NCBI GenBank assembly: GCA_914767715.1
Contig: OU612072.1
Location: 21,762,001 to 21,826,000 of the forward strand
Length of the DNA stretch: 64,000 nt
Origin: Membranipora membranacea
Taxonomy: Eukaryota; Bryozoa; Gymnolaemata; Cheilostomatida; Membraniporidae
Reading direction: 5' to 3'
Part shown: piece by piece, positions 61,507 to 64,000 of the stretch
How the letters are laid out: each line of letters begins with the position of its first letter
Numbering within the stretch: position 1 is the first letter of the stretch
Position numbers and translations under genes: made by a program
Notes under the pieces: model-generated
Databases searched by the model: none
Told to the model about the DNA's origin: nothing
The model's input: only the letters and a program-made list of their open reading frames with translations

Positions 61507-63062
61507 ATGCAGTGCGTCGCTATCCTCCTTGCTTTGGTCGCAGTGGCCTTCGCCACTAAGAGTGTCTATCACGACTATCACCCCCGTGTTGCACATGTTG
61601 GACATGTCGGACGTATCTATGGTGACAATGTTCACCCACTTCCATGTAAGTATTCCACTATGCAATTCCGCAAAACTTCTTAAACATGAATGAATCACAG
61701 CAGCATAACAAATATTGAGGTCTTCGTTTGCTCATTGGTCAAACTTTTGTTTCTAGCGTTGCATATTTAAATTTATTTACTCGCAGTCTTGCAAAACATG
61801 GCAAGCTTATACAGTAACACAAAGAGTTTCTGTTGGTATAACTTCTCTCCCTCCTGCACCCTAACAGAATTCAGTAAAAATTATTTCTCCTGCAAAGATT
61901 ATATCCTGAAGCAGATTTTGGTAGGGACCAAACAATCTACACAATGGCAGTCATAAAGACCCGTATCAATAAGTTTCCAGTTGTAAATCATATATATATA
62001 TACGTTTATTGGCAATCAAAATCATCTCATTAGAAATTTTTTCTCTTAGTGCCAGAAAATAAATAGAGAAATAGAAAATAGAAAATAGAAAAAGAAACAA
62101 ATTTGAATAGAATATCATTACTGTTGTTTTTGGTATCATATTAGCAAAACATTTTAGTCGCCATTCAATCAATCGATCATCAATATTGATTAATTAATTG
62201 AATAATTATTCAAATATTTATCACACAGATAAGAGAGGATATCAGAGCATTGGTGTAGCTGCATTCCAGGATGCTGATGAGGATGGTATCCCAGACCTTC
62301 AGGATGGAGATCTGAACAACGACGGAATCATGGACCGTACTGTCAAGAACGATGCCTACCTCAATGGTAAGATAGAAGTTATATGCCTTCTTTTTTAATA
62401 AAACCCATCCCTCTTCCGAGTATAATGATTAAAATATTAATGTTTCCACAGCTTGATGATACATTTTTTTAGAGTTATGTGCCCTGAGAACAATCTTTGA
62501 ATTTTATTTTTAAGTTTCAATATAAAAAAATTATTATCATAGTCAAGTGTGCTGTAGTTTCTTAAACTGAATAAGAATTAGGAATATGTTGAGTTAAGTC
62601 TGTCAAAAAATGAGCTGTGATTCTCAAATCATCGGCTCTGCTGTAGACAATGGGTTTTATATTCTTTGATGTATTCTCCATGTATACTGTGATATTGAAG
62701 CTACTGTACGCAATCAAATTTTAACAACAGCAGATAGTTTTTATCAGGATTCAGACTACATGTTTTAAACCACTGTTATATGAGGGGTCAATGTAGTTTT
62801 ATCAGTGCAATAAGCAGAACAACCAGGTATTGCAAGATTTTTATTCTCACGATTTTTAAACTAGTCAGCCAAGTTGTTTTGCTTCACCTTTGTTGCTAGT
62901 GCCAAATGAATATAATCTTATGTATATTCAATGTATACTTGTGTATTCACAGCCATCTATGGCAGAAGAGCTGTTGTCAGAGTTGCCAGAGCTCACCCAG
63001 TGTACCGTACCCGCGGTGGACGCAGAGCTGCTTACTACTACGGATACAACAAACACTACTAA
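61507..63062 (+). CDS. Small secreted type-3-repeat protein E
   Basis: Coding exons 61507-61645, 62229-62366 and 62953-63062 give 387 nt and 128 residues. Exon 1 encodes a signal peptide (MQCVAILLALVAVAFA), a His/Val stretch (HPRVAHVGHVGRIYGDNVHP) and ends in phase 1. Exon 2 (138 nt, same length as D1 and D2) encodes YKRGYQSIGVAAFQ and the calcium-binding DADEDGIPD and DGDLNNDGIMD motifs. Exon 3 encodes a basic tail (RRAVVRVARAHPVYRTRGG) ending in a Tyr-rich YYYGYNKHY. A GTGAGA donor 10 nt past the stop and an acceptor at 63606 suggest a 3'-UTR intron, as in the other members. It is the only family member here on the plus strand. The type-3 exon is almost the same as in D2 at the DNA level while exons 1 and 3 have diverged. 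Probably a secreted structural protein (inference). Confidence 0.9.
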
Positions 63063-63606
63063 ACATAACATGGTGAGAAGTTGTGTTGAGATACGAAGCA
63101 ATTCTTGAAATTAAACACATGGAACATAGCTTTAAATTTATGAAACAGACAAAACCCAAATGCTGTCATGAATTGCGAAATATAAAAAATTTCTACAATA
63201 ACATTCTTAGAAATTACAGTAAGCGATTCGTTTTTCTCAAACACTTCCCTATTAGTGTCAATAACTTTATTGTTGGAGTTTTCTCCCCATCTGATCAGAG
63301 GTTAGATTTGAAACTTTTTTTTATAAGTTTACTGGCATCTATATATCATTTCTCGAGAAAATCCTTTTCAAAAGTGCCATTAAATAAGAAACGAAAAAGC
63401 GTAAGAGAAAATAATATGAATGGTTATATATGATTATTTTAGCATGTAATATTAAAACAATTGCTTTGGTTATATTATCAGAGTGCTATCTTGACTGGTA
63501 TGGATCAGAATTACGAGACAGATTAACGACAAAGGCTATGACAAGATGAGAATACTCATTTCTACTTTATTATACTAATATTGTTGTGTTTAATTTTTTC
63601 TCACAG

Positions 63607-63643
63607 TATTAACATAGGCATATATTGTTGTACTTGAATAAAG
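63607..63643 (+). terminator. 3'-UTR exon and poly(A) signal of gene E
   Basis: A TTTTTTCTCACAG acceptor is followed by a short exon with AATAAA at 63638-63643. If the 3' intron is not used, the same signal still serves a longer 3' UTR. Confidence 0.6.
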
Positions 63644-63659
63644 TCTAACAATTAGAAAA

Positions 63660-64000
63660 CCACAACAAACCTCCTTTTCTTCCATCGGACATCGCAAGGA
63701 AGCAAATGATCCATTTCCATCCAAGGCATTTTATTTGGCATTACCCTTGTAACTTATACAAAAAGGATACTTAAAATTCAAAATAAATGGCCAAATATTA
63801 TGGTTTTGAGTGCTAGAAATGGTAACTGAAATCACTGCGATCCAGAATAGATAGATAGAAAAAAAAGATAATAAAGATTTTAGAATCTGTGACAACTATA
63901 ACATATCAAAGGACAGACAACATTGATTCGTGTTGCGATAGAACTTTGATGATTAATACTCTCCCCTCAGTTGATTTGTGTTTCAGTGTTATATCACCAC
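63660..64000. other. No gene recognised
   Basis: AT-rich flank beyond gene E; nothing coding seen before the window ends. Confidence 0.5.

Noticed and set aside
1-64000. CRISPR arrays, bacterial operons, prophage or plasmid features
   Set aside because: All convincing genes are spliced and of animal type. The tandem arrays seen have no spacers.

Overview
The window comes from an AT-rich animal genome. The evidence is spliced genes with GT-AG introns, TATA boxes, non-coding first exons, AATAAA signals, tRNA-derived SINEs, and metazoan domain families (IAP-type RING, CUB, thrombospondin type-3, MACPF). I cannot name the species. An invertebrate is most likely, but that is an inference. Exons were assembled by hand from splice sites, reading phase and paralogue comparison. 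No transcript or database was consulted.

Layout. 0-8 kb: no convincing gene; a 15-bp minisatellite, two copies of a short exon-like repeat cassette, a 61-bp direct duplication and a long hairpin. 8.1-14.4 kb (minus): three tandem copies of a two-exon C3HC4 RING of the inhibitor-of-apoptosis type, two intact and one broken. 15.2-25.9 kb (minus): two tandem five-exon genes for secreted single-CUB proteins, plus a decayed third CUB exon and a partial CUB exon duplicate. 26-30 kb: repeats, a U2-like fragment, SINEs and a hairpin element. 30.1-33.1, 36.5-39.1 and 45.1-47.6 kb (minus) and 60.9-63.7 kb (plus): four members of one family of small secreted proteins. Each has a signal peptide, a short calcium-binding type-3 repeat and an Arg/His/Val/Tyr-rich tail, all on the same five-exon plan. 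40.9-43.2 kb (plus): a small four-CxxC zinc-ribbon gene with its 5' exon unresolved. 49.2-55.5 kb (minus): a complete five-exon gene for a predicted 862-residue type II membrane protein with an extracellular MACPF domain and a long Cys-rich C-terminal region. 55.5-60.9 kb: mostly non-coding, with three more copies of the repeat cassette.

Working together. Most of the genes encode secreted or surface proteins, and most sit in local paralogue clusters (RING, CUB, type-3 repeat). This suggests a rapidly duplicating neighbourhood of extracellular, matrix or defence genes. The 36-39 and 45-48 kb units are a recent tandem duplication. The inverted paralogue at 61 kb shares an 86-nt identical block with one of them, which suggests gene conversion or unusual constraint. 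The most unusual single gene is the type II membrane-anchored MACPF protein.
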